DNA of 64,000 bases from Salvator merianae (taxonomy: Eukaryota > Chordata > Lepidosauria > Squamata > Teiidae): contig QVOM02000053.1 of assembly GCA_003586115.2 (NCBI GenBank), positions 1,409,658 through 1,473,657 on the forward strand, given 5' to 3'. Below are positions 45,651 to 56,499 of the stretch, in pieces. Position 1 is the first letter of the stretch. The number at the start of each line of letters is the position of its first letter. The notes beneath the pieces are model-generated. The model did not search any database and had not been told where the DNA came from. It was given only the letters and a program-made list of their open reading frames with translations. The position numbers were made by a program, and so were the translations under genes.

Positions 45651-47035
45651 TTCTCTTTCTCTTTTGTGTGCAGCCTCTCTATATAAGTATTAAATAAAAT
45701 TGAGTGTTTCCCCATGTGAAAGGAATGGTGAAAGGGCAGAGTATGTTGTGCGTGTGGTTTGTTTGTTTTTTAATAATTAGAGAAAAAGAGGAACACAGAC
45801 CCTACAAGCTCCAGGGGCATGTACTGGTTACTGAAAGCTGGAGGGCCTTCCAGTAACATCAGAGCCCTCGAGTGACTCATCTGCTCTTGCCACGGAGATG
45901 CTCTCCTTTAAGGGCCCTCGCTGGGTCCCCAGCGCCCAGGGTCAGGCGTGTAGAAAAGGAACTGAAAATGGCTGACTGTCGTGGGCAGCTTTGGAGAGTT
46001 CCTTATTTGTGCCTCAATAAAAGAGGCTAAGCATTAGGATTTTAAATTAGACCAGAGCTGCATGAGCCTTGTTCTGTCTTCCTTGAGATATCTAAACATA
46101 TTTTACTATCCGAGGCTTCTGCAACACACTGGAATGTTGCTTAGCAGAATACAGATGTGCCTCTGAAAACCTCCCCCTCTCGGACTACAGCTCCCACTAT
46201 CCTTAGCAAGTGGCTGGCAAGGTCATTTGCCAGCCAATATGCAGGTCCAGAGACTTCAGCTGCAGCATACAGAGATGCGTTGCCATCTCCCCTATCTGGT
46301 TCCGCTCCATCTCGCTGCCTCAAGCCTGGGTTTCCTCCGCAAGGAAGCTATGGCCTCTGGCTAGTACGAGAGAACAGAACGGGCTGTGAAGTCCTGGATG
46401 AATGTTGGCAAATGCAGACAGCAGCAGGGCATAGCTACCAGCGACCGTGCCTGGTTTTTGGGATAGGAGCCCAGACAGCAAAGGGCCTCCTCTTGGACGA
46501 TTGCACACTGACTGCTAAGCCTGGAGTTTATTTATTGCTGCCTTCTGAGCATATTTTGGCTCCCAGGCTGCATGGTGTGATGGATCTACCTTGCTTGCTT
46601 TGCCAGAGGTCTGCTCCACTCTCCACCCTACTCATGTCCCCGAAGACTGCCGCCTATTAACATACAAACTTGCCTTCTGCCTTTCTTGGATCCTTGGCCA
46701 GAACAGATTCTTCTGGTGGACTGCAGCCGTCCAGGATCCTTGGCAGAGACGAAGGCCCCCAGATTTTGATGGTTTCAAACGGGGTGAAGGGAGAAATCCG
46801 CAGAGAAAGCTTTCTGTGGTCAGCTGTTGCTTCCTGGGTAAATGGTGGCCAGCCTGATTAGGATGCACACGCGGGGACACGCGGGTTGCATTTCTGCCCT
46901 TCGCATGGGTCCCATCTGGTCGGTCACCAGGGAGCAGCCTGTCGGGCTATTGACCCGATCCGGCCGTTCTTTCCTTGTGTTTGTATGCAGGGCTGTTCCC
47001 GGCCCTGAATGGGAAAAGGTCCAAAGAGGACAACT
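45651..47035. other. Unassigned sequence
   Basis: No gene seen. 'cggactacagctcccactat' at about 46,182-46,201 resembles a common squamate repeat word. A frame of 167 codons at 46,157-46,660 has no recognisable domain. Confidence 0.3.
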
Positions 47036-47160
47036 GAGGAAAGGAAAGGAAAGGAAAGGAAAGGAAAGGAAAGGAAAGGAAAGGAAAGGAAAGGAAAGGA
47101 AAGGAAAGGAAAGGAAAGGAAAGGAAAGGAAAGGAAAGGAAAGGAAAGGAAAGGAAGGAA
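47036..47160. repeat. (AAAGG)n pentanucleotide array
   Basis: About 24 almost perfect AAAGG units. All purine on the plus strand, so it could adopt triplex-type structure. Frames across it are artefacts. Confidence 0.98.
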
Positions 47161-48595
47161 GGAGCACGCTTTCTAACATTCATGTTCTTCTGGAACCATC
47201 TCAGAAGGCCCCCTTGCACACTTCCCTATATCCGGAAGTGTAGCTTCCATGGATCCGGAAGGCAAGGAGCCCCCCAGGCTGCATCCCTCAAAGGCCCCAG
47301 TGCCCCCAGCTCTGTGTGGAAGGCAGCACCCTGGGAAGAAAGATGGGTGCCAATATCCCAGGACAATGGGATCCATACCCCCCCCCACTTGGCAGGAGAG
47401 GCGTTGGAGACCCACAGAGACGGGGCCAATGGGGGCGGGATACTTAGACGCAGCAAGGGGAGGGGTGTGGAGCCCACACACGGCACAGGGAAACCCACCT
47501 GCGGCAGAGGACGCGCTGCCCACCGTTGCTGGTGCCAAAAGTTTCTGGGCCCACTCCAAGCTGAGCCTGTGTGTGGACGCGCTTTGATAGCTGCTTCCCG
47601 TCGTTTTTGTAGGCTGTTGAAACGCAGAGGAGCCCACTATTAATAGGAAAGTGTTAGTAACAAGAAATAAAAACAGATATAGATTTTACAGAGTAGCTCT
47701 AGCTCAGGGTCTTCCCAGGCGCTGTTTCAATGACTGCCAGGCAGGTGCAGTGCCCTGCTGATGCGTCCAGCTGTGACGCTGGATTTAAGGTAGTGCGAAA
47801 GCTCCTTAAAACGTCAGCTGAAATAGTTCAGTGCATTCTGTAATAGGTAAAATACCATACGGTTTCACACAAGTGTGTCCAGGTGCTATTACAATACCAG
47901 AGCTGTGGTTGAAATGTTATTATATATATCTGGGCAATTCAAAGCAGTGTGCCAGAAATCAACCAACAGACAATGAGTTAAAACAGCCCATATTTATATC
48001 CAGATCTTTGCCCCCCCCTTTTTTTTAAAAACTGTGAAGCATTTCTCCAGGGACCTCATTCCTGCCTATTTATAACCCACTTCCCTGCAGTACAAAGTTC
48101 TCTCTCCAAACTCCAGAAGAGAGGACGACCAAAGGCAGAGAAGCAACGCGTCATTCCCTCTGCTTTGGAGCGCAGCTGTCCAGCCAGGGAGAAAGAAAAT
48201 TCAGCAAGGAACAGCACAAAGACCGAGCAATGGGGACCTCTCCCTCCTAGAATTGAGTGAAGGGCCTTTTTTCTGTATCACTAACCCTGACAGCCAAGCT
48301 CCAATACATCTGGATGCAACACACCCCAGAGAGTCCCTTGGATCACCATGGAGAAGGCCTGCACATTCGCAGAAGAGCCCATCAATTATCTTGCCCTGCT
48401 GGAAAGGCCAATATCTGGGCCTTCCTCTCTGCCCCCTCCCCCACCCGTACCTCCCAGGCTGGACCTTGCAGAGGTTTTGCCATTTATCAAGCTGGCAGGT
48501 AGTTACAGCAGGACAAGGTGAGAAATCACGGGCAGAAACGTTTTAGTGTGATGCACGGGCCACTTTTTCACTCCTTCCTTTTCATTTTTCTTTGC
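47161..48595. other. Unassigned sequence
   Basis: No supported gene. The region 47,180-47,640 is G/C-rich and open in several overlapping frames on both strands, with no recognisable domain; this is probably a composition effect. Confidence 0.3.
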
Positions 48596-48700
48596 TGGAG
48601 GAGGAGGAGGAGGAAGAGGGGAGGAGAGGGGGAGAGAAGAAGGAAGAGAGGAGGAGGGGAAAGGAGGAGGAGGAAGAGGAGGACGGAAGGGGGCAGAAGA
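48596..48700. repeat. Purine-rich (GGA)n-type tract
   Basis: Imperfect GGA, GAGG and GGAAGA units on the plus strand over about 100 bp. Confidence 0.9.
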
Positions 48701-49239
48701 AGACAACTGCATTATGGTCATTCCAACATTGCCAAAAGAGGTGCGATCAGTCAGTCTAAACCATACAACGCACGTGCAGCGTGCTGCATTCCTGTACATA
48801 ATGGAGCACATGGAGGCCCAAGTGGGCTGCATGGCTCTGAGGTCTGTGACCAGCCTGTCCATGCAGCCCCACTGCTGGTGAGCACCTGGGAGGTCACTGG
48901 TGGAGCGCTGCGAACAGGCCCATCGTCTGAATTCCGTAAAAATTTGCAGTCCTTAAAAGAAACACACATAGCACCGACGTGTCTGATCTGAAGAACTTCT
49001 GAGATGGTAGGTTGCATGGCCTGGATGGCTGGACCAGGACTGGCCCGGCTGTGCTGCCCGCCTCCCGTTCTAAGCGAGGGGGAACACGAGGCTCCTTCAC
49101 TAAATCCTCTCTCGTCTCCTCTGCCGGGCTCCTCAGTGCCTCCCCTCGACTCACCTCTGTCCCCTGTGAGCACTTCAGAGGCGTGGAGAAAGCAAGGGAC
49201 ACGGTCTGACACCATGCCAGGCCGGCAGGCATCCGAGAG

Positions 49240-49510
49240 ACGTTCTTAATTTCACATCAACTTTTGCATTCCAAGAAAAAGAGAACTAGCACGGAGTTGA
49301 AACGCTGTTGCAATGGCATCTGCTGTCGGAAAGGGACTTATTTTTACTTGGAATGTTCTAAATGTGTGTTTTGAGCGCCACACATTAGATATTATTATCA
49401 CCTCCGGGCCCTTGGCCTTTTCGACTGTCTGGCCCAGGTCTTGATATATTTAGACACGCCAAAGACGTTTCACATGAAGCGCTGAAAACGGCTCCCAGGC
49501 AAGGGTTAAT
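49240..49510. other. Candidate conserved non-coding sequence
   Basis: Unique-looking sequence with 'tatttttacttggaatgttc', 'cacattagatattattatca' and 'gatatatttagacacgcc'. The 'ggaatg' word is TEAD-like. No repeat seen. Conservation is not testable here. Confidence 0.3.
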
Positions 49511-49911
49511 TCCTTGCAGCAGAAGCGCTCTTGTTTGCTTGCTGGTTGTGACTTTTGTTCTGCTCAACCCCTGCTCCTAGAGTCTGCAGCAAGGCAGACA
49601 GCCCAAACAGCACGTTGGGGGAATAAGAGGCAGGCAGCAAAAGTGGAGTTACAGTCAAGGTTACGTCCTGCCAAAACAGCAGGATTTCCCCCCTTCCTTC
49701 ACGCTGCACTTATTTTGGTAGCTCTCCATTCCCATGTTTCATTCGTTCCATAACAGAAGGATCATGGGAGATTAATCCAATATATGGCCACAGATGGAAG
49801 ACTCCTACCTGCACAAAGGTGGAGAAACTCAACATGGCCAACAGTGAAAGGTTGTTGAAACTGGCAGATTTGGCAGAAATGGACAAATGGACCTGTTTTG
49901 GCCATTAGGAG

Positions 49912-50440
49912 GTGGCTTGTCTCCAAAGGCCAGTTGCTGGGAGACAAGGGCAAGCTGTGTGCTCCAGTCCTGCTAGCCGGCTTCCCTGTGCAGCTGGTTG
50001 GCCACTGGGAGAACAGGCTGCTCGACTAGATGGGCCATGGGTCCAATCCAGGTTACCATTTCGTATGTCCTTATATTCATGGACGTTGGGGCTGCCAACA
50101 GCTATTCTCCCAGGTGGCAGCAGGAGGTGATCTGCCCCTGAAAGCCAACTGCTGGGAGACTGTGAGCTGGGCACACTGGAAGCTCAAGACCTGTTAGTGG
50201 GCTTCCTTGTGTAGCTGGTTGGTCACTGTCGGAGCAGGCTGCTGGGCTAGATGGGCCATGGCTCTGACCCAGAGGAGCGTTCCATAAGTTCTCCTGCTGG
50301 GAGGCTGCGGGCAGGGCAACCTGTGTACTCATGTTCCGCTGTTGGGCGTCCCTGTGCAGCTGTCTGGCCACTGCAAGAACAGCTGCTGGGCTGGATGGGC
50401 CACGGGTCCAACCCAGCAGGGGCTTCTTGTGCCCCTACGT
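49912..50440 (-). mobile_element. Three H-type repeats in tandem
   Basis: Three successive units, near 49,912-50,060, 50,120-50,280 and 50,281-50,440. Each contains 'gctgggag', a 'gtgcagctg(g)t(t/c)tgg(c/t)cactg' block (e.g. 49,988-50,006), 'ctg(c/g)tgggct(a/g)gatgggcca' and a '(t)ccaacccag' block. They are read on the minus strand relative to the H copy at 4,793. The third unit ends 'gtccttaac', an equivalent of the TTCTTATGTTC end of H. Confidence 0.65.
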
Positions 50441-51023
50441 CCTTAACAATGCCTCGCTGTACTGCAGCCAAGACAAAATGCAGCGTAACGGAAGGAGCTT
50501 TCAGCGCAAATGACACCATCCCTCCAGGTGAAGCTAGTTTCCCAAAAAAGCTTGTTTCCAGACAGCTGTTTCTGGGGAAAAAACCAAAACATTTGGTTTC
50601 ACCATTTGCAGGACTCTCTGAGCAGGATGTGTACATGCTTTTTCTCCTGTTGTGTGGGGGAGCTTGAATGGACCCCCTGTGGATCACTCTCTTCTTCTCT
50701 TCACTGCAATCCCCTTGACAAGATATACAGTAGACTCGAGGTAGATAAAACGCCCATTTCACAGCGCAGGGAGGATGCCTCTAATTGAGCACAAAACTGC
50801 AGTACAATGTTCAAAACTATGGAAAATGGGAATCATGAAATTATTAGCGCATAAAATAAGATCACTCAAAGGATATGTGAAACCAAACACTTTTAAAGTA
50901 TCATAGCTTAAGCTTCTCTGTTCCCCTGCCCCCCCAAAAGAGCCTGTCAAGCTATATTCCCTGAGAATTTGATTCGGGGGGAAATGATTTCACAAATGAG
51001 TGACCTTACAAGGCAAAATTTAT

Positions 51024-51024
<1 letters not shown>

Positions 51025-51064
<40 letters not shown>
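51025..51064. repeat. (GT)20 microsatellite
   Basis: Perfect dinucleotide tract. Confidence 0.98.
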
Positions 51065-51066
<2 letters not shown>

Positions 51067-51318
51067 TTATTTCCAGCACTTTAAGCATGGGACGTAAAGT
51101 CCTATAAGTTAGAGAAAACAAGGAACATTAATCTTTCTTGGTTTTCTGCAGTACTGAGTTGAAAGCTACTTGGATAAATTTTCATGATTTTAGTATCATC
51201 CTTACTGTGGCTAATGCATACCTGAGTGCCATGGTGAAGAGTGCGATGTCTTTGGACCAGGCAGGAAGATTTATTAAAATTGGGCCAAGAATGAACGTTT
51301 TTTGTTTTGTGACTGGCT

Positions 51319-51412
51319 GCAACAGTACAGAGGCCCGGAGGCCGCACGAACAGCAATCGTGCGCTTTCCACGGATTATGAACACCCACTCTTAAAGCCAG
51401 TGGCCACCACTG
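51319..51412 (-). mobile_element. Family A palindromic element, single arm, minus orientation
   Basis: Read on the minus strand it begins 'cagtggtggccactggcttt', continues 'aagagtgggtgttcataatc' and 'gctgttcgtgcggcctccgg', and stops at 'gcctctgtactgttgcag', the loop position of the complete element at 52,729-52,939. Confidence 0.65.
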
Positions 51413-51787
51413 AACAATGGCCAAAACTCTAGTTATTAAGTCCGGTGGTCTACGCACCCAACCTATAAATAGAAACAATCTTTGGGGGCAATCTTACCAT
51501 TCATTCACCCCTACCATCATTCCAAAAGTGATGGAAACTGCTGGCCTGAACACTTTGACATAGCCCTAATTGTTATGAAACTCGTAGAGAAGACTCCATG
51601 AAAAGGATTTGGAATTGGGTGCCTCCAGACACAGGTAAAAACCTGTGATTCTTACTGGATTGTAATGGAAATGCCACACATTTCCACGGCAGTTCCAACA
51701 GAGTCCTGCTCAGTTGATCAAAAATACAAAATATTCATATTACAGAAAATTCAGCAATGACGCTAGATTTCTCGAAATCCCAATTCC

Positions 51788-51947
51788 TTATCTCCGTCCA
51801 GCAGCTTTTTGTGTAACTGTTCCTGGCTGAAATACCCGGATGCAAGCCAACCGTGGGAGAAATGCACGGGGAAGTGGGCGGGCACTTGGCTGACATTGGG
51901 GTATTTGGGACAGGAACGACGACGGAAGGCGCTGGCAGACAGAGGTA
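51788..51947. mobile_element. Foldback element, family C, copy 2
   Basis: The left arm (51,788-51,848: 'ttatctccgtccagcagc' ... 'aaatacccggatgcaagcc') pairs with the right arm (51,888-51,947: 'ggctgacattggggtatttg' ... 'gctggcagacagaggtaa'). The spacer contains 'aagtgggcgggcactt' (51,872-51,887), exactly as in copy 1 at 36.3 kb. The 'aaatacccggatg' block links it to family D. Confidence 0.75.
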
Positions 51948-52548
51948 AGAGCCCAAGACTGGATCCTGCCATCTGCCATCTTCTAAGGAAGATTTCCCCC
52001 AATTTCCCCTTGCTGTCTGGAGGCACCCATACTTTGCATATGACAAAGGTTACCTAAGCCATTTTCAGAAAAATGAACAGCTGACAATGTTAGAAGTAAC
52101 TAGAACTTCTCAAGACTAGTTCAAAACTAGATCTTTTCAAGACTCCCAAAGGGGGAATTTTACAAATGCCCTCTGCTTGGAAGATTGTAATTTGGATGCA
52201 CTGTATACATTATGTTTAACTGATGCTTCTGTATGGGATAATAATATATAACTCAGCTACAACCATAGCAAAATCAGAGGCTCCATTCCTTTCAGTGGAA
52301 AGGTACAAAAGGATGGAATATGGTTCCCTCTACTGGTCGATGCGGGGAACTTGAAACCAAGCTGTATCGGTGGTGGTCATGACTGCACCTTGCATTAACA
52401 GAGAAGGGTGGAGACATTATGCCAAGTAGTGAAATGACTACTAAGGCGTTCTGTTCATTTTTCATCAGCGGCACCAAAAGCATGGAGACAAGATGCAGGA
52501 AGATGCAAGCCCTCTCCTCTCTGACCCTCCCATGTGGATCTAAACCTT

Positions 52549-52622
52549 CACCTGCTCTCGACTCCCCGCAAATGGCCTTGAGAAGCCTCCTGCCTGTCTC
52601 TCCAGCCCGGAGGCAGGACCTG
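52549..52622 (+). mobile_element. Interspersed repeat H, 3' fragment
   Basis: 'cacctgctctcgactccccg', 'caaatggccttgagaagcct', 'cctgcctgtctctccagccc' match the last part of H at 4,918-4,980. Confidence 0.7.
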
Positions 52623-52728
52623 GGCATCCATGCTAGCAGCTATCCTTCCACTCAAAGGAAGGTTTTTTGTGTTTTGAGGGGAGAAGCTTTGAAAGTCACT
52701 TTGTATTTCACAAACCCAAGTATTTAAG

Positions 52729-52939
52729 TAGCGGCGGCCGGCAGCTTTAAACCCGGGTGTTCGCACCCTGCGCGAAGCATGCCATGGCCATTTATGGGGC
52801 CTCCGGGCTTCCGTACTGCCACAGCAGAATGCCTAGAGACCTGCTGAGGCAGTACGGAGGCCTGGAGGCCCCGCTAACAGCCATGGCGTGCTTTGCGCAG
52901 GGCCCGAACACCCGGGCTTAAAGCTGCCGGCTGCCACTG
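52729..52939. mobile_element. hAT-like palindromic element, family A, complete with 8-bp target duplication
   Basis: The element is flanked by direct repeats 'tatttaag' at 52,721-52,728 and 52,940-52,947. The right terminus reads CAGTGGCAGCCGGCAGC on the minus strand; the left is TAGCGGCGGCCGGCAGC, with the first base changed. CAG ends plus an 8-bp duplication are the hallmarks of the hAT superfamily. Nearly the whole 211 bp folds on itself: each arm of about 100 bp runs through 'ctttaa.cccgggtgttcg', 'gc.aagca.gccatgg' and 'ggggcctcc.ggc.tccgtac'. The loop is about 10-20 bp near 52,825-52,842. No coding capacity. Three single arms of the same family lie at 28.4, 36.1 and 51.3 kb. Confidence 0.85.
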
Positions 52940-54129
52940 TATTTAAGTACAAACAAGGAATAAATGTCTCTGAACTGAAACGCGGCTCTCACACCCACAG
53001 GCTGCAGTGATTCATGCTGCTCATGCTGCACCTCCAAGCCAGGTCTTAAGTGACTCCTGTGAAGCAAATTGCTTTGCAAATCCCAGCTTGTGGTGGTTTG
53101 ACAACGCAGGGTTTCTCTCGCCAGCACTCTTGAACCTTCCCCCATTTGGGCCTGCGCAAGGACACTTCGCGGAAGCCTTGGAGAGCAACACTTGCTGAAC
53201 CACTCAAACTGGGGGCTGACATATATAATCAGCAGCTTTGATCCGAAGATTAAAAAGCATCGGGCACCTTTTCTGCAAGACTGAAGCACTGGGGAACAAT
53301 CAACTTAATCACAGAAATTGTGCAATGCTAAGTTTATCCTTATACGCTTATTAATCGGTTGGTTTCTGTGACACAAACAATCTCAGGAGCCATGTTCCTG
53401 TCACATGTTTGTGTCCCTGTGGTAAGATCCACACGCACATCATACACACGTGCCACAGAGACAGGTCCCAGCCCAGGAGAAGTGACCCAGGCCAGAAACG
53501 CAGCGCCACCGGCAGCCATAAACAAATTATGCCAACCCAGCCTGGCTACCTCCAAAGTTGGGGAACATAGAGCCATTCTGCACCGAAAGGCCCGTCGTCT
53601 GAACCAGTGGGCCTGGACCAGCGAGACCCACTAATTTGGGTCACAGAAAGGTGAGGTCTGGAACAGCACTGTCTGCACAACGGAACTGACCCACAGCGGC
53701 TCCCACCCCAGCCCTGAAGTTCATGGAAGCTTCAGGGCCGTGCTCCAAGCCCTCCGAGCGAGGGTGGGGGACAAGGAACTCCTGTCCTCAGAGCTACTGG
53801 GGAACTAATTTCACCAGCATGCCGTGGTGTGACATTTCCCAGTGGTCTCAGGCGAGCACATTTCCAAGCTCAGCTTCTGCACCCAGGAGCAGGCACCAAT
53901 GCACTCCACATCAGTGCATGCCAACGGGGGAGCCGGGAGCCCAAGCCCATCCCTGGCATGGTCCCAATGGACTGTGCGGATGACGCCTGGTTTTCCTAGA
54001 TCACACAGGAAAAATAAGACCCTGGACTCGGCTCTGCATCACTTACTGTGACCAGCTGTCCTTTACAGCTATTAAACCATGAAAAAATCAGCAAAAAAAA
54101 AGCACTGGTAGTTGGGAATATAAGGTATT

Positions 54130-54212
54130 GCCTCCTTTCTCTTTCTCTGTCTTTCTCCTTCTCTTCCTTGCTTCTCTCTCTCCCTCTTTCCCTCCCTCCC
54201 TCCCCCTGCTTT
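54130..54212. repeat. Pyrimidine tract (CTTT/CTCC)n
   Basis: Imperfect C/T-only sequence, largely CTTTCT and CCCT units. Confidence 0.92.
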
Positions 54213-54794
54213 CTTCCTTCGGGTACCATAGGCTTGTGCCTACAAAATTCATTCCAACAGAATGGAAAAGACAAAACTGTTAACGGGAGCACTGAGAGGC
54301 TCACTAGAACCAGTGACGCCCAGCGTGCCACCTGAGCCACAACAGAGCCGTCAGAGTTGGCAGGGCAGCCGTGTTACGTGGCCCATCCGGACGCCTCCAG
54401 GATGGTCAGCCATGAAACACCCTGTGTCCCTGCTGTGCCTTGGCTTATTCCACAGAACCCCACTGTAGCAAAAACAAGGAAGCGCACCGCCCTGTGCGTT
54501 GGTTCTGTCACCCATCTAGGGCCCCCATTCCCAACCTCTGGTCTTCAGATGCTCTGGACAACAATTGCCCCAGTGCCAGTCTATTTGGGGCTAGTGGTCC
54601 AAAGCTCCTGGACAAACGATGGGGGCAAATCCCGGGGGCCCAAAGCAGCAAACTGAGGGTCTCCGTCCAGTGAAGGCCACGGTTGGCCTCTTGGAAATCA
54701 CAGCAGGGTGAGAAGGGGAAATAGGCAGGCCAGGAAAAAGATGGATTGGCAGAGCTGCTTAGTTATCCTGAACTGGCTATGGAAGGCGGCTATT

Positions 54795-55190
54795 AAAACG
54801 AACGTTACGAAATTTCGTTTCATTGCGCGTTAGCCTCGAATGGGTCATTTTAACACTTATTTTCAGGCCCAGGGAGAATCAAGGAAGTCCTCCTTTCATA
54901 AACAGCCTAGTAGTGGCATTGTCTGCATTTGCATCGCTAATCCCCATGGGAGCAGAAATAATTCCCCTCCGCAACGTTTTTGTCAACACTTTTGTTTCAA
55001 GGCCTCCAGAGAGAACTGAGTTTATGGCCTAAGACACATTTCGGTCTTTCATCTGTCCAGTTATTGCATTTCATCTGTCTTGTATTGTTTTTTGACATCA
55101 GGTGAACAGGCAGTTTAACGGATCCAGACGCTGGAGCTTTCTAAACATTTAAATATTTGCCGAAATTGAGCACTTCAAAAAGCAAAGGCG
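54795..55190. other. Candidate conserved non-coding sequence
   Basis: Unique-looking AT-rich stretch with no repeat signature: 'ttattttcaggcccagggag', 'gcatttgcatcgctaatccc' (contains the octamer-like word 'atttgcat' and a bicoid-type 'taatcc'), 'aaacatttaaatatttgcc'. Frames are short. I infer possible regulatory DNA. Confidence 0.3.
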
Positions 55191-55202
55191 GTTATGCTCA
55201 GG

Positions 55203-55262
55203 CTTGTACACCAGACCAGCCAGTGTATCAGGAGCCTCCCGTCCGCACGCCGGCGCAGTCTA
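55203..55262. mobile_element. Fragment related to the element at 15.44 kb
   Basis: 'ttgtacaccagaccagccag' and 'tgtatcaggagcctcccgtc' correspond to 'ggtataccagaccagcaagc' and 'atactaggagactcccttcc' at 15,486-15,525. Termini are not visible. Confidence 0.5.
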
Positions 55263-55479
55263 AGGGAGGTCTGTGAGTTCTGCCCTCTCAGAGGCTCGCG
55301 GAACTACCCTCCCTTTCCCAAACCTGCATTTTGGCTTTTGTGCAGATTAAACAACTGCCTCAGGCAGCCTACTCCTTCCTAGAATACTTGGACAGATATC
55401 CAGCAGGAAAGTCAGGAGCAGGGCACAGCGAGAGTGATTTGCTTTCCCAGTAACTGGTACTCAGAGGTGACCTCCACCG

Positions 55480-55700
55480 AGGGCCTGTTCACACTTTAGG
55501 GCTAGTGAGTGGGCGCCAGGCAGGAGGGGAAGCAGGGGAACCCGTCACCCTTGGGCCTTTCGCACTTGGAGCGAGTGGCCGTCTGGGACGCCCACTAGCT
55601 GAGTGTCTCGCACTTTGCAGAGGCCTGCGTGACCACAACCTGCCGTCCACGTGCTGTAGTCAGCATGCAAGTGGCCGGCCCCCTTTCCAGGATATGATCC
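55480..55700. mobile_element. TIR-type elements, two termini in direct order
   Basis: 'gggcctgttcacactttagg' begins at 55,481 and 'gggcctttcgcacttggagc' at 55,553. Two GGGCCT...CACTT left ends about 72 bp apart suggest one element inserted beside or into another. 'ctagtgagtgggcgccaggc' and 'ggacgcccactagctgag' may pair as a hairpin. Confidence 0.45.
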
Positions 55701-55890
55701 AGAATAAAACGCGATGTGATGTGGATGGTTCTGTGTCCCCCAAGCAAACGGCCGCCATGAGACCTGCACAAACGACCTAAGATGGCGGTGGCAAAGTTCA
55801 TCCAGTGCGAAGACGCCAAAGCCTGCATCCTCTGTTTGGTGATACCACCCCTTTTCTCTTGAAACATACGCTTGCAAGCATGCATACAAC

Positions 55891-55918
55891 TGATTGATTG
55901 ATTGATTGATTGATTGAT
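55891..55918. repeat. (TGAT)7 microsatellite at a LINE tail
   Basis: Seven perfect TGAT units. On the minus strand they form the (ATCA)n tail of the L2-type fragment described next. Confidence 0.97.
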
Positions 55919-56250
55919 AATATTCGTATCCCACCCCTTCACCAGAAGCTCCCAGAGCAACATCACAGCATATGATAAAACAATTACTAAATTGTATTTA
56001 AAATATAACCCATCCAATCTCCTTCTCTCCCATGCTGGCAGGACTACATTCAGAGGAGCTAGGAATCAAAGGCCGGGATGAAAAGGTATGTCTTAACCCA
56101 GTGCCAAAATCATATAAAGTTGGCACTTGGCATGCCTCTACTATGAGGCTATTCCAAAGCCAGGTGCCCCCCCACAGCTCTGTGTTGTGTGACACAGCCC
56201 CTCATACCTCTGAGGGTAGCAAAACTACAAGATGGACCCTCCCACCAGCT
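55919..56250 (-). pseudogene. L2-type LINE ORF2 C-terminus and 3' UTR
   Basis: The minus strand encodes 'GTWLWNSLIVEACQVPTLYD' followed, in a shifted frame, by 'VKTYLF'. It corresponds to the LWNSLP.EAR..PTL..F...LKTYLF end of L2-clade ORF2. The 3' UTR ends 'gggtgggatacgaatatt' and a tetranucleotide tail. Frameshifts show it is dead. Confidence 0.65.
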
Positions 56251-56499
56251 CATGAAGAATGACAGTGGCTCCATGCCCAATTTTCCTGTCCTACTGTGCA
56301 AAGCATCCCTTTCAGTTGTGGTGGAAGAAGCAGAAAAGGAATCCAAATTCCTGGGGCCATCATGAAATTTCAAAAAGATGGTTCTCTTGTCCTTCCGTGT
56401 TCAGGGAGGACTTTGTTTTCTTATCCTTCTGTTTGGAGGTGAATCAGCACAAAGTGATTGAGAAGTGGTTTAAAGCTTCCCCTTTCGTGTCTTGTCGTT

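Noticed and set aside
46842..47243. Repetitive peptide frames around 47.1 kb
   Set aside because: Translations of the (AAAGG)n array.
47180..47640. CpG-island gene start with multiple open frames
   Set aside because: Frames are open on both strands because of base composition; no recognisable protein or consistent splice sites.
49912..50440. CRISPR-like or satellite array
   Set aside because: Units are long, diverged copies of a dispersed repeat; there are no short identical repeats with unique spacers, and the organism is a vertebrate.
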